A stretch of 64,000 bases of DNA from Paramylibacter kogurei (GCF_002742285.1 NZ_MDGM01000007.1:62001-126000), one strand, 5' to 3'. Counted from the first letter of the stretch, positions 44,003-53,912 are shown. Numbers and translations: made by a program. Notes: generated from the sequence alone by a model not told the origin.

Positions 44003-44078
44003 TGGTGCCCCCACACGGACTCGAACCGCGGACCTACTGATTACAAATCAGTTGCTCTACCAGCTGAGCTATAGGGGC
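44003..44078 (-). tRNA. tRNA-Thr (anticodon TGT)
   Basis: Read on the minus strand it folds as a full cloverleaf. The acceptor stem GCCCCTA pairs with TGGGGGC (one G-T pair), the discriminator is A and CCA is encoded. The anticodon stem is CTGAT/ATCAG with loop TTTGTAA, giving TGT (reads ACA). The T arm has GTTCGAGTC. Its 3' half is the integration target of both elements, and the 67-base repeat 43983-44049 ends in the anticodon stem. The gene is intact because each integration rebuilt its 3' end. Confidence 0.95.
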
Positions 44079-44146
44079 ACTGCGCGGGTATTTGGGCGAT
44101 TTATGACAAAGATGCAAGAGGAATTTTGCACTTTTTTCGGGTTTTT

Positions 44147-45811
44147 TTAATTTTCACCCTTGCTCGCATTCGCCAGAATGAAAACTGCGATGATACTGAC
44201 TAAAATTATGAGTAATGCGGCGACGGCTGCGCCTTTGATGTCTTCGAGAGATGCAAAATCATAGACATGCGTGGCAAGTGTATTGAACCCAAATGGGCGC
44301 AGCAATAATGTTGCAGGTAGCTCTTTCACACTATCCACGAAAACCAAGAGTATAGCGGTCAAAACACTTGTTTTAAGCAATGGCGCATGTACGTGGCGCA
44401 ACACCGCCCCTGGTCGATATCCAAGCGAGCGTGCGGCCATGCCAAGGTTTGGAGATACCCGCCCAAACCCCGCATCAATACTGCCATAAGCAAGCGTGAA
44501 GAACCGCACGCAATAGGCAAAGATTACCGCACCAGATGTACCCGTAACCAAAAGGCCAATGTTGATCCCAAACAGCGCCTCCAACCCATCTGCAAGCCAA
44601 TGATCGAACCGTGACATGACAATCAAAATGCCAAGCCCAAGCACAGCACCAGGCGCAACATAACCAATGGATGTTGCAGGCAACAACAAACGCGGCAATG
44701 CTGCGCGTGACAATCTGATGCCATAGACCAAGATGATAGCACCAATGACGGTTAGCAGTGCAGCCACGCCAGCGACCCAAAGAGTTGTAAATACCGCCCT
44801 TAACACCTCCGCGTCATGCCACTGATCAAAATTGCCCAATGCATGGTTTAGGATAATAAGAAATGGCATACAAAAACCGATCAGAACGGGTACACCACAG
44901 GTTATCACCGCTAATATCCGCGCCGTTCCAGATAATGTAACAGGTGTAGGTTTTTTGTTGTTATTCGCACCTTGATAGACGCGAATGTTGCGACGACTGA
45001 ATCGTTCTAACAACAGCAGAGCTAAAATCAGCACGAACACCACACAGGCAATTTGAGCCGCCGCGCCTACGTTTGATCCTTCGAGCCAGGCGCTAAAAAT
45101 TCCTGTGGTCAGTGTCTGCACCGCGAAATATTCAACAGTGCCAAAATCATTCAATGTTTCCATCATGACAACCACGGTGCCGGCGACAATTGCAGGACGC
45201 GCGAGCGGTAAACCAACGCGAAAAAAACTGGCCCATGGCCCGCAACCAAGGGCGCGTGAAACCTCGATCGCGTTATTGGATTGTTCACGATATGCCGCAC
45301 GCGCCAACAAATAGACATATGGATAAAGCGAAAAGGCGATAATGATGATGGCTACCGCGCGCGAGCGAACCTCTGGAAACCAATAATCACGCGCAGAATT
45401 CCAACCAAATATATCGCGCAGCATTGTTTGAAATGGCCCCGCATATTCCCAAAAATCAACAAATGCATAGGCACCGATATAGGCTGGTATCGCCAAGGGC
45501 AGCAATAGCGCCCACTCCAAAACACGCTTTGCGGGGAAATCTTTCATAACCACAAGCCAAGCACAGGCAACACCAATTGTACCCGCAATCAGTGCAACAC
45601 TTATCATCATCACAAAACTGTTGATGAAATAGCGTGGCAAAACCGTTGCCATCAAATGCGGCCAAATGTTTTCACTTGGAAAAAACGCAAGCCAAACAAC
45701 CGCTCCGATTGGTAATAAAACAAGTGCCGCAATCGCAAACGCAGAAACAGACCACACATCAGGCAGCCTATTTTTAATGTATCGTTTACGCGTGTTTGTT
45801 AAATCAATCAT
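44147..45811 (-). CDS. Iron-type ABC transporter permease (FbpB/SfuB-like)
   Basis: 554 residues made of two fused six-helix permease halves (about 20-265 and 290-545), each with an EAA-like loop (EVSRALGCGPWASFFRVGLP; AARSLGYRPGAVLRHVHAP). This architecture is typical of ferric-iron importers. No iron-binding protein or ATPase gene is adjacent, so the rest of the transporter must be elsewhere. It faces away from the neighbouring plus-strand gene across about 60 bases. Confidence 0.85.
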   Translation of the reverse strand: MIDLTNTRKRYIKNRLPDVWSVSAFAIAALVLLPIGAVVWLAFFPSENIWPHLMATVLPRYFINSFVMMISVALIAGTIGVACAWLVVMKDFPAKRVLEWALLLPLAIPAYIGAYAFVDFWEYAGPFQTMLRDIFGWNSARDYWFPEVRSRAVAIIIIAFSLYPYVYLLARAAYREQSNNAIEVSRALGCGPWASFFRVGLPLARPAIVAGTVVVMMETLNDFGTVEYFAVQTLTTGIFSAWLEGSNVGAAAQIACVVFVLILALLLLERFSRRNIRVYQGANNNKKPTPVTLSGTARILAVITCGVPVLIGFCMPFLIILNHALGNFDQWHDAEVLRAVFTTLWVAGVAALLTVIGAIILVYGIRLSRAALPRLLLPATSIGYVAPGAVLGLGILIVMSRFDHWLADGLEALFGINIGLLVTGTSGAVIFAYCVRFFTLAYGSIDAGFGRVSPNLGMAARSLGYRPGAVLRHVHAPLLKTSVLTAILLVFVDSVKELPATLLLRPFGFNTLATHVYDFASLEDIKGAAVAALLIILVSIIAVFILANASKGEN

Positions 45812-45869
45812 TGATCCGCGCTTAAACCAAAGCTAATTCAGTGTCCAGAATTGCAATCGCTTTGTGTTG

Positions 45870-46793
45870 ATGGGAAATGTCGTGCAACTAAATATCTATC
45901 TTGGCGCATTTCGCACGGGTGGTCAGCATTTGTTCGCAATGGCACGTGCAAATGAAGCAATGTTAAATGACCAAGGAATATTTTTGGTTCAAAAAAATAT
46001 CTTTAACACCGCTTTTTCAGAAGCAACCAAAAGCGCCGAACAAGGGCATGATCGCGCCGAAATTCAAGACAAGTTGTTTGCCGCTCTTGCACAAGGGCAG
46101 GATGCAAAGACACTTTTGTATTTTGATCCACTTTTGTCGGGCAATATCACCCGCCCAATTGGCGCAGGGTTGATCTTTCCTCGTATCAAGAATTTCTCAC
46201 GTCTCTTGGCAAATGTTATGGATCACGACAAAATCCGCCTTGCAATGTCTGTGCGCGAACCCTCGGCATTTTTGACATCATGCTATGGCCAAGCATTGAT
46301 CAATGCCCATGTCGTGCCATTCGAAGAATATGTTAATGATGTGAAATTTGATGCCATCCGATGGTCAAACTGTATTGATCGCCTCACCGCACCATTTTTT
46401 GATGACTCAACGCAAACATATGGCGTTAAGCCGATCATTTGGCGTATCGAAGATTATCCCTATATCTGGCGACAAGCTTTAGGGGCAATTACTGGTGTTG
46501 AAAATCCACAGGATCTTGTGGGGAGTTCTGCGCCAAACAATGCTGGCTTGTCCCTATACGGGAGCCATCTCATGTATAAATATCTGCAAAAACATGCACC
46601 CAAAGCACGCGGTGATTTCAAAAAGGTGCGCGAAGCATTTTTGGAAAAATACCCAAATGATGCATCAAAACCAGATGATCCGTTTTGGAACGCTGATCAA
46701 ATCAAAGAAATGCAATATGCTTATGATGATGATTGGTACTTTATCGAACGCATGGAAAATGTGCAGGCCTTGCGCCGACAAATCGTGAGCTAA
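45870..46793 (+). CDS. Hypothetical protein, weak sulfotransferase-like opening
   Basis: About 307 residues, family not recognised. The opening QLNIYLGAFRTGGQHLFAMARANEAML is reminiscent of the P-loop region of Roseobacter sulfotransferase-like proteins (IYLHxGAHKTGTT), but the glycine-threonine loop is not conserved, so catalytic ability is doubtful. The body is mixed alpha/beta with aromatic-rich segments (WRIEDYPYIWRQAL). The start could be ATG 45870 or GTG 45882. A strong terminator follows. Confidence 0.6.
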   Translation: MGNVVQLNIYLGAFRTGGQHLFAMARANEAMLNDQGIFLVQKNIFNTAFSEATKSAEQGHDRAEIQDKLFAALAQGQDAKTLLYFDPLLSGNITRPIGAGLIFPRIKNFSRLLANVMDHDKIRLAMSVREPSAFLTSCYGQALINAHVVPFEEYVNDVKFDAIRWSNCIDRLTAPFFDDSTQTYGVKPIIWRIEDYPYIWRQALGAITGVENPQDLVGSSAPNNAGLSLYGSHLMYKYLQKHAPKARGDFKKVREAFLEKYPNDASKPDDPFWNADQIKEMQYAYDDDWYFIERMENVQALRRQIVS

Positions 46794-46837
46794 ACATTCT
46801 CCAAATGTTCAAAATATCCAAAATCTAAAAATCTCGC

Positions 46838-46855
46838 GCACGCCCTTGGGCGTGC
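46838..46855. terminator. Terminator between convergent genes
   Basis: GCACGCCC-TT-GGGCGTGC inverted repeat between the 309-codon gene and the convergent GapR-type gene, flanked by A-rich sequence. Confidence 0.65.
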
Positions 46856-46875
46856 ACAATTTGATGACTTGGATA

Positions 46876-47130
46876 TCACAGACCAAGCGCTTCTTTATAC
46901 ATTTCCAACACCGCTTCTTCTTCGGAACGTTCCGCTGGGTCTTTTTTGCGCAGCGCGATTAACTGGCGCAATGCTTTGGTATCATATCCACGTGATTTCG
47001 CCTCGGCCATCACTTCCTTTTGTTGATCCGCGATGTCTTTTTTTTCGGCATCTAAACGTTCAACCCGTTCTACGAATGCGCGCAACTCGTCCGCGGCAAC
47101 ACGGTAAGTATTTCCAATTTCGTCGTTCAT
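46876..47130 (-). CDS. GapR-family (DUF2312) nucleoid-associated protein
   Basis: 84 residues: VAADELRAFVERVERLDAEK opening, then DIADQQKEVMAEAKSRGYD, then TKALRQLIALRKKD. This is the alphaproteobacterial DUF2312/GapR coiled-coil family, whose Caulobacter member clamps overtwisted DNA ahead of replication and transcription. A ribosome site (AGGTG) precedes the start. Length is normal. Confidence 0.88.
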   Translation of the reverse strand: MNDEIGNTYRVAADELRAFVERVERLDAEKKDIADQQKEVMAEAKSRGYDTKALRQLIALRKKDPAERSEEEAVLEMYKEALGL

Positions 47131-47181
47131 TTTTTCACCTATCTGTCAAACTCGCCCCGTGATTAGCGAGCCACAACAAGC

Positions 47182-47203
47182 GGGGCAAGAGCAACCTTGC
47201 CCC
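47182..47203 (+). terminator. Hairpin upstream of small membrane protein gene
   Basis: GGGGCAAG-AGCAAC-CTTGCCCC, perfect eight-pair stem, followed a few bases later by TTTTCGTT. It lies between the divergent GapR-type gene and the small membrane gene; it may be an attenuator for the latter. Confidence 0.45.
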
Positions 47204-47244
47204 AAGCCACAGTTTTCGTTAGTGACCCCCAAAGGAGAAATGAC

Positions 47245-47457
47245 ATGAGTGCACTTACAATCGCTGGAATCGCCTTAACCTTGATCGGCATTGCGGGCCT
47301 TACTTACTGTATCGTAAAGGCGTATCAGGCAAAAAAACTTGGCCTGACGGGCGAGGAGCTGACCAAACATCTCCAAGGGTTGGTCGCTGTAAACCTTGGT
47401 GCATTTTTCCTGTCTGCTATCGGGTTGGCTTTGGTGATTTTTGGGATTCTATTTTAA
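47245..47457 (+). CDS. Small two-helix membrane protein
   Basis: 70 residues with two hydrophobic segments (about 3-25 and 45-70) joined by a polar loop (KAYQAKKLGLTGEELTKHLQ). AAAGGAG precedes the ATG at 47245. No family or function recognised. Its end overlaps the end of the convergent hydrolase gene by nine bases. Confidence 0.7.
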   Translation: MSALTIAGIALTLIGIAGLTYCIVKAYQAKKLGLTGEELTKHLQGLVAVNLGAFFLSAIGLALVIFGILF

Positions 47458-48438
47458 TCCAAAAATCCAGTTAACCATGGCCTGCGTTGCGGTTTCATTT
47501 TGGCTTGGGCTTAAAATATCACCAGCAATGACATGGCTATATTCGTCATCCTCTGCATTAAGCGTTGGGTTGATTACTTGAACCGCCCCACCCCATTTTT
47601 CGCTGATTTCACGTGATACGGTCGCGTTCACGACCGCATCGTCATCTGAAAAATAAAATAGTGCAGGGATTTTTGTCGCTGCGAAATCCTGATCATTCAC
47701 AAAATCGATTAATCGCATCATCGGCACAACTGATTTCAAAGGATATGAGGTTGTCCAATTTTCTGCCTGACCTGGCTTTCGTGCCTCAAATGATCTTGTT
47801 TCACCCGCCACTATTGGCCCCCACTGGCGAAAAAACGGCAAATTCGCCAGATCGGCCGCGGCGCTGTGCACAGCAAAATTTGGCGAGACAAAAATTATCC
47901 CTGCAAGTTTTTCTTGGAACTGCGCATCCGACAATGCAGCGGCGGCCAATGTGCCACCTGTTGATGTGCTCATAATCACCACACGTTCACCCAATGCACG
48001 CCCGATGCTCATGGATTCTGCCAGATCGTTGATCCAGTCTTGTACAACCACATCCCCCATCGCCGCACCTGTGCGGCCATGTCCGGGTAATCGTGCGAAA
48101 TAAAGGTTCGCCCCCAACTCTTTTGCCACCATATCTGGCACTGGGCGAATTTCCGTCGCACTTGCTGAAAATCCGTGCAGATATACAATCGCGGTTTCGG
48201 TTTTTACACCTGCCGCGCCTGCCCAGATAATCTGTTTTTGCTGGTTTGGTTTGATATCATTATATGCGGCTTCTTGCGCGACAAGATATGCATCTGCTCC
48301 GCTCACGGTCACATCATGCGCAGTATTTTCAATCTGCGCCAAATCCACATTTTCACGCGGGCCAAAAACCAATACCGCCACAAATGCTAAGACCAGCAAC
48401 AAAATTACACCAAGGCTACGCATGAAAATCCGATACAT
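47449..48438 (-). CDS. Membrane-anchored alpha/beta hydrolase
   Basis: 329 residues with an N-terminal membrane anchor (LGVILLLVLAFVAVLVFG) and a serine-hydrolase fold: oxyanion region YLHGFSASATE, nucleophile motif STSTGG (a GxSxG variant in which the first Gly is Ser), acid YFSDDDAVV and His in DEYSHV. Start 48438 has GGGGAGG upstream and lies two bases after the stop of the other hydrolase, so the two form an operon. The substrate is unknown. Confidence 0.78.
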   Translation of the reverse strand: MYRIFMRSLGVILLLVLAFVAVLVFGPRENVDLAQIENTAHDVTVSGADAYLVAQEAAYNDIKPNQQKQIIWAGAAGVKTETAIVYLHGFSASATEIRPVPDMVAKELGANLYFARLPGHGRTGAAMGDVVVQDWINDLAESMSIGRALGERVVIMSTSTGGTLAAAALSDAQFQEKLAGIIFVSPNFAVHSAAADLANLPFFRQWGPIVAGETRSFEARKPGQAENWTTSYPLKSVVPMMRLIDFVNDQDFAATKIPALFYFSDDDAVVNATVSREISEKWGGAVQVINPTLNAEDDEYSHVIAGDILSPSQNETATQAMVNWIFGLK

Positions 48439-48440
48439 TG

Positions 48441-49202
48441 TTATTCCTCCCCAGAAATAGCCGCCGTGATCGAATGAATTGATTTGTGGATCAGGCGCAA
48501 ACATGTGTCATCAGAAAACCGATGGTCGGCGCCCTTGATGAATTGTAGCCGAATATCATCGCCATTTGCATGTTCAAGCAAGCGTAACGCCACGTCCATC
48601 GACACGTCCTCGTCCGCCGTGCCATGCAACAGACGCACAGGAAATGGTAGATCAAGCGCATCGCGCAACACCAATTGATCGCGCCCATCGTCGATCAGCT
48701 TTTTTGTAATGGCATAGGGCTCGCCGTAATCCGATGGCAGATAAATCACCCCATTTGCTTCCAAATCCGCGCGTTGTGCATCATCCATGCCTGCCCACAT
48801 GCTATCTTGGGTGAAATCGGGTGCGGCGGCTATGCCAACCAATCCGGCCACACGTTCGGGCATGTGCTTTGCGACCAGCAATGAAATCCAACCACCCATA
48901 GATGAGCCCACTAAAATTTGTGGTCCCGACGTGAGGGTGGCAATGCTTTCGATCGCATCCGCCGCCCATTCACCAATACATCCATCGGTAAATTCACCGC
49001 TCGATTCCCCATGCCCTGAATAATCAAATCGCAAAAACGCGCGTCCGTTTTTTTGCGCCCATTCTTCCAAATACACGGCCTTGGTACCGCCCATGTCGGA
49101 TTTAAAACCACCCAAAAACACCACCGCCGGCCCTGCCCCGTCGGTTTTGTGATACGCAATTTTACGCCCTTTGGAAGTTTCTAAAAACTGTGTTTGTTGC
49201 AT
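48441..49202 (-). CDS. Cytoplasmic alpha/beta hydrolase (ABHD10/BEM46-like)
   Basis: 253 residues. Nucleophile elbow VGSSMGGW, oxyanion loop FLGGFKSDMGGTKA, and C-terminal LLHGTADEDVS (acid) and KGADHRFS (His), as in small carboxylesterases or acyl-protein thioesterases of the ABHD10 type. No signal peptide. It is the first gene of the hydrolase pair. The substrate is not evident. Confidence 0.8.
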   Translation of the reverse strand: MQQTQFLETSKGRKIAYHKTDGAGPAVVFLGGFKSDMGGTKAVYLEEWAQKNGRAFLRFDYSGHGESSGEFTDGCIGEWAADAIESIATLTSGPQILVGSSMGGWISLLVAKHMPERVAGLVGIAAAPDFTQDSMWAGMDDAQRADLEANGVIYLPSDYGEPYAITKKLIDDGRDQLVLRDALDLPFPVRLLHGTADEDVSMDVALRLLEHANGDDIRLQFIKGADHRFSDDTCLRLIHKSIHSITAAISGEE

Positions 49203-49364
49203 TAAATTGCCTCGTTCAACATTCGCATTTGCACCAAACTAGATCAGCAATTTTTCCTGTGCAATCAATTCCCATCCCACTTGACAAATCAACCGCATGT
49301 GCCAAAACACCACAAAACTTCAACCGAGCGTTTCGTAGGCGCTAAAACGAAAGGACCTGACCAA

Positions 49365-51311
49365 ATGTCAGAGATTTCCATTACCCTTCCCGATGGCAAT
49401 TCACGCAACTATCCTGCTGGTGTAACTGGCATGGATGTAGCCAAGGATATTTCCACTTCATTAGCGAAAAAGGCGATTAGCTGTTCTGTAAACGGTGAAC
49501 ATCGCGATTTATCACGCGTTATTGAATCAGACGCAGAATTCGCCATTCACACCATGCAAGACGATGCGCATGCGTTGGAATTAATCCGCCACGATTGCGC
49601 CCATGTTATGGCGCGCGCTGTCCAAGAAATATGGCCAGATGTGAAGGTCACAATCGGCCCCGTTATCAATAATGGTTGGTATTACGATTTTGATCGCGCA
49701 GAGCCATTCACACCCGAAGATTTGACAACCATCGAAAAAAAGATGCGTGAAATCATCAATAAAAAAGACATGGTGCGCACCGAAACTTGGGATCGCGCGC
49801 GCGCGATCAAGTTTTACGAAGATAACAACGAACCCTACAAGGTTGAGCTGGTCAATATGATCCCAGAGGGTGAAGATTTGCGCATGTATTGGCATGGCGA
49901 ATGGCAGGATCTGTGCCGTGGCCCACATTTGGTTCATACCGCACAAATTCCGGGTGACAGTTTCAAATTGATGTCGGTTGCGGGTGCCTATTGGCGTGGG
50001 GATTCCAACAATGCGATGTTGCAACGTATTTATGGTGTTGCGTTTAAAAACAAAAACGACCTGAAGGCGCATTTACATATGCTGGAACAGGCCGCATTGC
50101 GAGACCATCGCAAATTGGGGCGCGAAATGGATTTGTTCCATATGCAAGAAGAGGCCCCAGGCCAAGTATTTTGGCACCCCAACGGTTGGCGGATTTATAC
50201 CACCTTGCAAGATTACATGCGCCGCAAACAAGATGCTGGTGGATATGTTGAGGTAAACACCCCTCAAGTTGTCGATCGCAAATTATGGGAAGCATCCGGC
50301 CACTGGGAAAAATACCAAGAGAACATGTTTATTGTCGAAGTTGACGAAGAACATGCCCGCGAAAAGGCCGTGAATGCGTTAAAGCCGATGAATTGTCCTT
50401 GTCATGTTCAAATTTTCAATCAAGGTTTGAAATCATACCGTGATTTACCGTTGCGCATGGCCGAATTTGGATCATGTAACCGTTATGAACCATCGGGTGC
50501 ATTGCATGGCATTATGCGTGTGCGCGGGTTTACTCAGGATGATGGGCACATTTTCTGTCGCGAAGATCAGATCGAAGAAGAAACCAAAATTTATATTGAT
50601 TTCTTGTCTGAAATTTACCGCGACCTTGGTTTTGAAAACTTCAAAGTGAAATTTTCCGATCGCCCAGAAACCCGTGCCGGTTCTGATGATGTCTGGGACA
50701 AAGCAGAACAAGCATTGTTATCCGCCACCCGCGCCGCAGGGATCGAACCAGAATTGAACCCAGGCGAAGGTGCATTTTATGGCCCCAAATTGGAATTTGT
50801 TTTAACCGATGCGATTGGGCGTGATTGGCAATGTGGTACACATCAGGTTGATTTTGTTCTGCCCGAACGTCTGGATGCATCATATGTCGGACAAGACGGC
50901 GCAAAACATCGCCCGGTAATGTTGCACCGCGCCACACTTGGCAGCTTTGAACGTTTCATCGGCATTTTAATCGAAAGCCATGCGGGCAAATTGCCATTCT
51001 GGTTGGCACCGCGTCAGGTAGTTGTGGCATCCATTGTATCGGATGCAAATGATTACGCTCAAAAGGTGGTGGACGACTTGCGCGCCGCAGGTGTGCGTGC
51101 CGAAACCGATTTGCGTAACGAAAAAATCAATTACAAAGTGCGCGAACATTCATTAGCCAAGGTTCCTGTAATCCTTGCCGTTGGGATGAAAGAAGTTGAA
51201 CAAGGAACTGTATCCGTGCGCCGACTTGGCCAAAAACAAACCAGCGTTGATGCGTTTGAAACAGTTAAGTCAACGCTCGCCAAAGAGGCAATCGCCCCCG
51301 ATTTGGCATAA
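49365..51311 (+). CDS. thrS: Threonyl-tRNA synthetase
   Basis: 648 residues, standard length. The N-terminal TGS domain (about 1-60), editing/SAD domain with [11 protein letters not shown] (HxxxH zinc site), class II core (motif 2 [15 protein letters not shown]; motif 3 around [13 protein letters not shown]) and C-terminal anticodon-binding domain are all present. Start 49365 with AAAGGACC upstream is preferred over an in-frame ATG 28 codons earlier. No T-box is seen; a short TTTCGT/ACGAAA pairing overlaps the ribosome site. Confidence 0.95.
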   Translation: MSEISITLPDGNSRNYPAGVTGMDVAKDISTSLAKKAISCSVNGEHRDLSRVIESDAEFAIHTMQDDAHALELIRHDCAHVMARAVQEIWPDVKVTIGPVINNGWYYDFDRAEPFTPEDLTTIEKKMREIINKKDMVRTETWDRARAIKFYEDNNEPYKVELVNMIPEGEDLRMYWHGEWQDLCRGPHLVHTAQIPGDSFKLMSVAGAYWRGDSNNAMLQRIYGVAFKNKNDLKAHLHMLEQAALRDHRKLGREMDLFHMQEEAPGQVFWHPNGWRIYTTLQDYMRRKQDAGGYVEVNTPQVVDRKLWEASGHWEKYQENMFIVEVDEEHAREKAVNALKPMNCPCHVQIFNQGLKSYRDLPLRMAEFGSCNRYEPSGALHGIMRVRGFTQDDGHIFCREDQIEEETKIYIDFLSEIYRDLGFENFKVKFSDRPETRAGSDDVWDKAEQALLSATRAAGIEPELNPGEGAFYGPKLEFVLTDAIGRDWQCGTHQVDFVLPERLDASYVGQDGAKHRPVMLHRATLGSFERFIGILIESHAGKLPFWLAPRQVVVASIVSDANDYAQKVVDDLRAAGVRAETDLRNEKINYKVREHSLAKVPVILAVGMKEVEQGTVSVRRLGQKQTSVDAFETVKSTLAKEAIAPDLA

Positions 51312-51335
51312 AGAATACCCGCAATAACCAACTTG

Positions 51336-51375
51336 CCGCCAAAGTCGAATTAATCGATTTTTGGCGGTTTTTGGT
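51336..51375 (+). terminator. thrS terminator
   Basis: CCGCCAAA (51336-51343) pairs with TTTGGCGG (51360-51367), followed by TTTTTGG. Confidence 0.8.
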
Positions 51376-51464
51376 TAAAAATCGCTCAAACGTGGCGTAA
51401 AGCTCGCATTTTGGGTTCAATTTCACTATGTATGACCAAACGAATACAATGTTGGTACATAGCA

Positions 51465-52487
51465 ATGGCGACTTACACAATTACTGGTTACGACCTGTCC
51501 GATTTCACAGGAACAATCGCGACAGATAATACAACCACTCCGAACAATGGCATTGGGTCGTCCACCACATTTAATGGTGACGGTTCCAGCATTGATGTGG
51601 TTGTCGAAGATGACGATCTTAATCTGGAAGACGCCTATCTTGAGACAGGTAATCTCCAAGAATTGGCGCAAGCGGTTACGCTGAACGGTACGACCTATAA
51701 TGTTGGTGCGTCGATTGAATTGGAATACACGCTTACAACTGACGATGTTCCACCAATTACATTTTATATTATCCGATTTGGCACAGGGACAAGCAACAGT
51801 GGTGAAAATTCGATGGTTATCACCAGTGAACCGCTGACACCCGGACAAACCTATAATTTTGTTGCTGGCGATGATGGTCAATCCGTGCCTTATGAAACGA
51901 TTTGTTTTGCACGCGATACGCGGATTAAAACGCCAAACGGTGGTCGCGCAATCCAAGATTTGAAGCCGGGACAATCGGTGATCAATTTGGATGGTGAAGC
52001 GTGCAAAATCAAATGGATCAATTCGCGCAAAATTTCACCCGCTGAAATGGCGCTGAAACCTCGGCTTCGACCTGTTCGTATTCGCAAAGGTGCGTTGGGT
52101 GATGGACGCCCGAAACAAGATTTGATTGTGTCACAACAACACCGCATATATTTGCGTGATTGGCGTGCCCAAACCCATTTGGGCACCGATGGGTATTTGG
52201 TTCCTGCAAAGGCATTAATCAATGATCATTCGATCACACTAGAACCCGTCGATCAGGGCGTTGAATATTTTCATTTCATGTGTGACGAACATCAGATCGT
52301 GATGTCCAATAGACAACCAAGTGAAAGTTTTCTGCCCGGAAAACACGCATTAAATACGTTGGAAAAAGATGCTTACAATGAATTGTTGGAACTGTTTCCT
52401 GAATTAAACGAATTTAACAATTCGCGTGCGCGTGCCGCAACAACCTGCATTACACCAACTGAATTCGCCGCGTTGAATAAGCTGTGA
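51465..52487 (+). CDS. Hint-domain protein (Hedgehog/intein type)
   Basis: 340 residues. The N-terminal half (1-145) is acidic and beta-rich with no known family. A Hint domain starts at about residue 147 with ICFARDTRIKTPNGGRAIQDL, carrying the autoprocessing Cys, and continues through the conserved VSQQHRIYLRD. Rhodobacterales encode many such Hint_2 proteins, often secreted; self-cleavage at the Cys is possible. Start 51465 is taken as the first ATG before the structured part. Function unknown. Confidence 0.78.
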   Translation: MATYTITGYDLSDFTGTIATDNTTTPNNGIGSSTTFNGDGSSIDVVVEDDDLNLEDAYLETGNLQELAQAVTLNGTTYNVGASIELEYTLTTDDVPPITFYIIRFGTGTSNSGENSMVITSEPLTPGQTYNFVAGDDGQSVPYETICFARDTRIKTPNGGRAIQDLKPGQSVINLDGEACKIKWINSRKISPAEMALKPRLRPVRIRKGALGDGRPKQDLIVSQQHRIYLRDWRAQTHLGTDGYLVPAKALINDHSITLEPVDQGVEYFHFMCDEHQIVMSNRQPSESFLPGKHALNTLEKDAYNELLELFPELNEFNNSRARAATTCITPTEFAALNKL

Positions 52488-53894
52488 TCAACTGCCCATG
52501 CTTACGGGTGGGTTTGCCAATAATTCGTTAATCACCGCCAATGCATCGCTATAGTTTTGCGATGGCAGGTTGCTGTTCACCGCAATCCGCACTCCATTGG
52601 GGACGGGCATATTTTGCAACGCAAATTCATCGGCCGCACGCACAATAATATTTTCACGCTCGCAAGCCGCAGCAAATGATGACCCACGCCAACCTGACGG
52701 CAAGGATAACCAGATAAACGGCACGTCCTTGCGCCATGAAACATCCCATTTACCCAAAATATTAACTGTTTGTTGGACGTTTTTTTGAACCAGTTTCAAA
52801 ACAGCCCCGCGCACCGCCGCCGCATCACCAGAAACAAATAATTCGCGGACAATATCCACAACCGCGCGTGATACACCAAAGCTATAACTTTGCATCAAGC
52901 GTTTTGTGTCATCAAAAAAAGCATCCGGGCAGAGCAAATAACCAAACCGAACACCAGATGAGATCGATTTTGAAATCGACGAAAGATACCAACCACGTTC
53001 AGGGCAGATTTGTGAAAAACTTGGCACGTCATTTGCGCCGATGCCCCAGCAATCATCCTCTACAATTTGCAGATCATATTTGCGTGCAATTTCTGCAATT
53101 TGCAATCGCCGTTCCAGTGGCATTTTGCCTGTTGTCGGGTTCAACACATTCGCGGATGTGAACAATGCTTTGATCTGTTTCGCGCGACACGCACGCACCA
53201 AGGCGTCTGGAATAATACCATCCGCATCGGTTTCGATCCCGATCAATTGTCCTCGCTGCGCCTGAACCGCAAAACGAATACCCGGATAGGTTAGCGCATC
53301 AATTGCGATCCCCCCTGTTTGTGTATTCAATATGGTTGCAACCGCCAACGAAACCGCGTTCTGTCCACCATTGGTAACGATCAATTTTTCTGGGCTGGTA
53401 TAAACACCAGCATATTCCATCCACTCACAAAGGGGTTGGTAAATGTCAGATACATATTGTTGATCGGGGTAATAAATATATTGATCCGCCTTGGTTTCCG
53501 CCACTTTTATCATCGCACGGCGCAACGCAGCGCTTTGCCCAACATTGGTGGTATTGGTATTGCGCAAATTTATTTGACCATTCACAGGTAGCGGATAAAT
53601 ATCATCCATCGCCGATTGCATATAATGTTCTGCATCTTGCGATGGGCGCGGCGCGGAAACGAATGTTCCGCGTCCAACCTGTGCGGTTAATGTTCCTGCC
53701 TTAATGCCCTCTTGATAGGCACGCGCAACGGTTCCGGGTGTCACACCTAATTTCCACGCCAGATCGCGCACTGGTGGCAATTTATCCCCAGCAACCAAAA
53801 CACCTGTATCAATGTCGCTTTGCAACGTATCCAGCAGTGCTTTGTACTTAGGTCCATCAGACGAAAGCGCCTTTGGCGCCCAAATTGTATCCAT
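52488..53894 (-). CDS. MocR/PdxR-type regulator (GntR HTH + aminotransferase fold)
   Basis: 468 residues. The N-terminal GntR winged helix (about 15-85, LPPVRDLAWKLGVTPGTVARAYQ) is joined to a type I aminotransferase domain that binds pyridoxal phosphate (SSISKSISSGVRFGY contains the likely Schiff-base Lys). Such regulators respond to PLP-linked ligands. Divergent from a DUF1127 gene across a 93-base region packed with ATACAAT half-sites, probably its own operator. Confidence 0.85.
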   Translation of the reverse strand: MDTIWAPKALSSDGPKYKALLDTLQSDIDTGVLVAGDKLPPVRDLAWKLGVTPGTVARAYQEGIKAGTLTAQVGRGTFVSAPRPSQDAEHYMQSAMDDIYPLPVNGQINLRNTNTTNVGQSAALRRAMIKVAETKADQYIYYPDQQYVSDIYQPLCEWMEYAGVYTSPEKLIVTNGGQNAVSLAVATILNTQTGGIAIDALTYPGIRFAVQAQRGQLIGIETDADGIIPDALVRACRAKQIKALFTSANVLNPTTGKMPLERRLQIAEIARKYDLQIVEDDCWGIGANDVPSFSQICPERGWYLSSISKSISSGVRFGYLLCPDAFFDDTKRLMQSYSFGVSRAVVDIVRELFVSGDAAAVRGAVLKLVQKNVQQTVNILGKWDVSWRKDVPFIWLSLPSGWRGSSFAAACERENIIVRAADEFALQNMPVPNGVRIAVNSNLPSQNYSDALAVINELLANPPVSMGS

Positions 53895-53912
53895 TACAAT
53901 ATTTTCCTAGCC

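Larger units (their letters stand above)
35898..44049. mobile_element. Integrative element E2 (int - HEPN-like - alpA - rep - R-M cargo)
   Basis: About 8.2 kb between 67-base exact direct repeats. Gene order: integrase, orphan Rx4H protein, AlpA-like protein, 72-residue protein, initiator with hairpin, nuclease-methyltransferase fusion and specificity subunit, all on the plus strand. Its integration restored the tRNA-Thr gene at the right end. A 19-base arm repeat lies inside each end. It shares integrase class, target and replication module with E1 but differs in cargo. Confidence 0.88.

Noticed and set aside
49203-49364. T-box or other riboswitch in the thrS leader
   Set aside because: No T-box core sequence or terminator/antiterminator pair is visible, and T-boxes are rare in this group; only a short hairpin near the ribosome site was seen.
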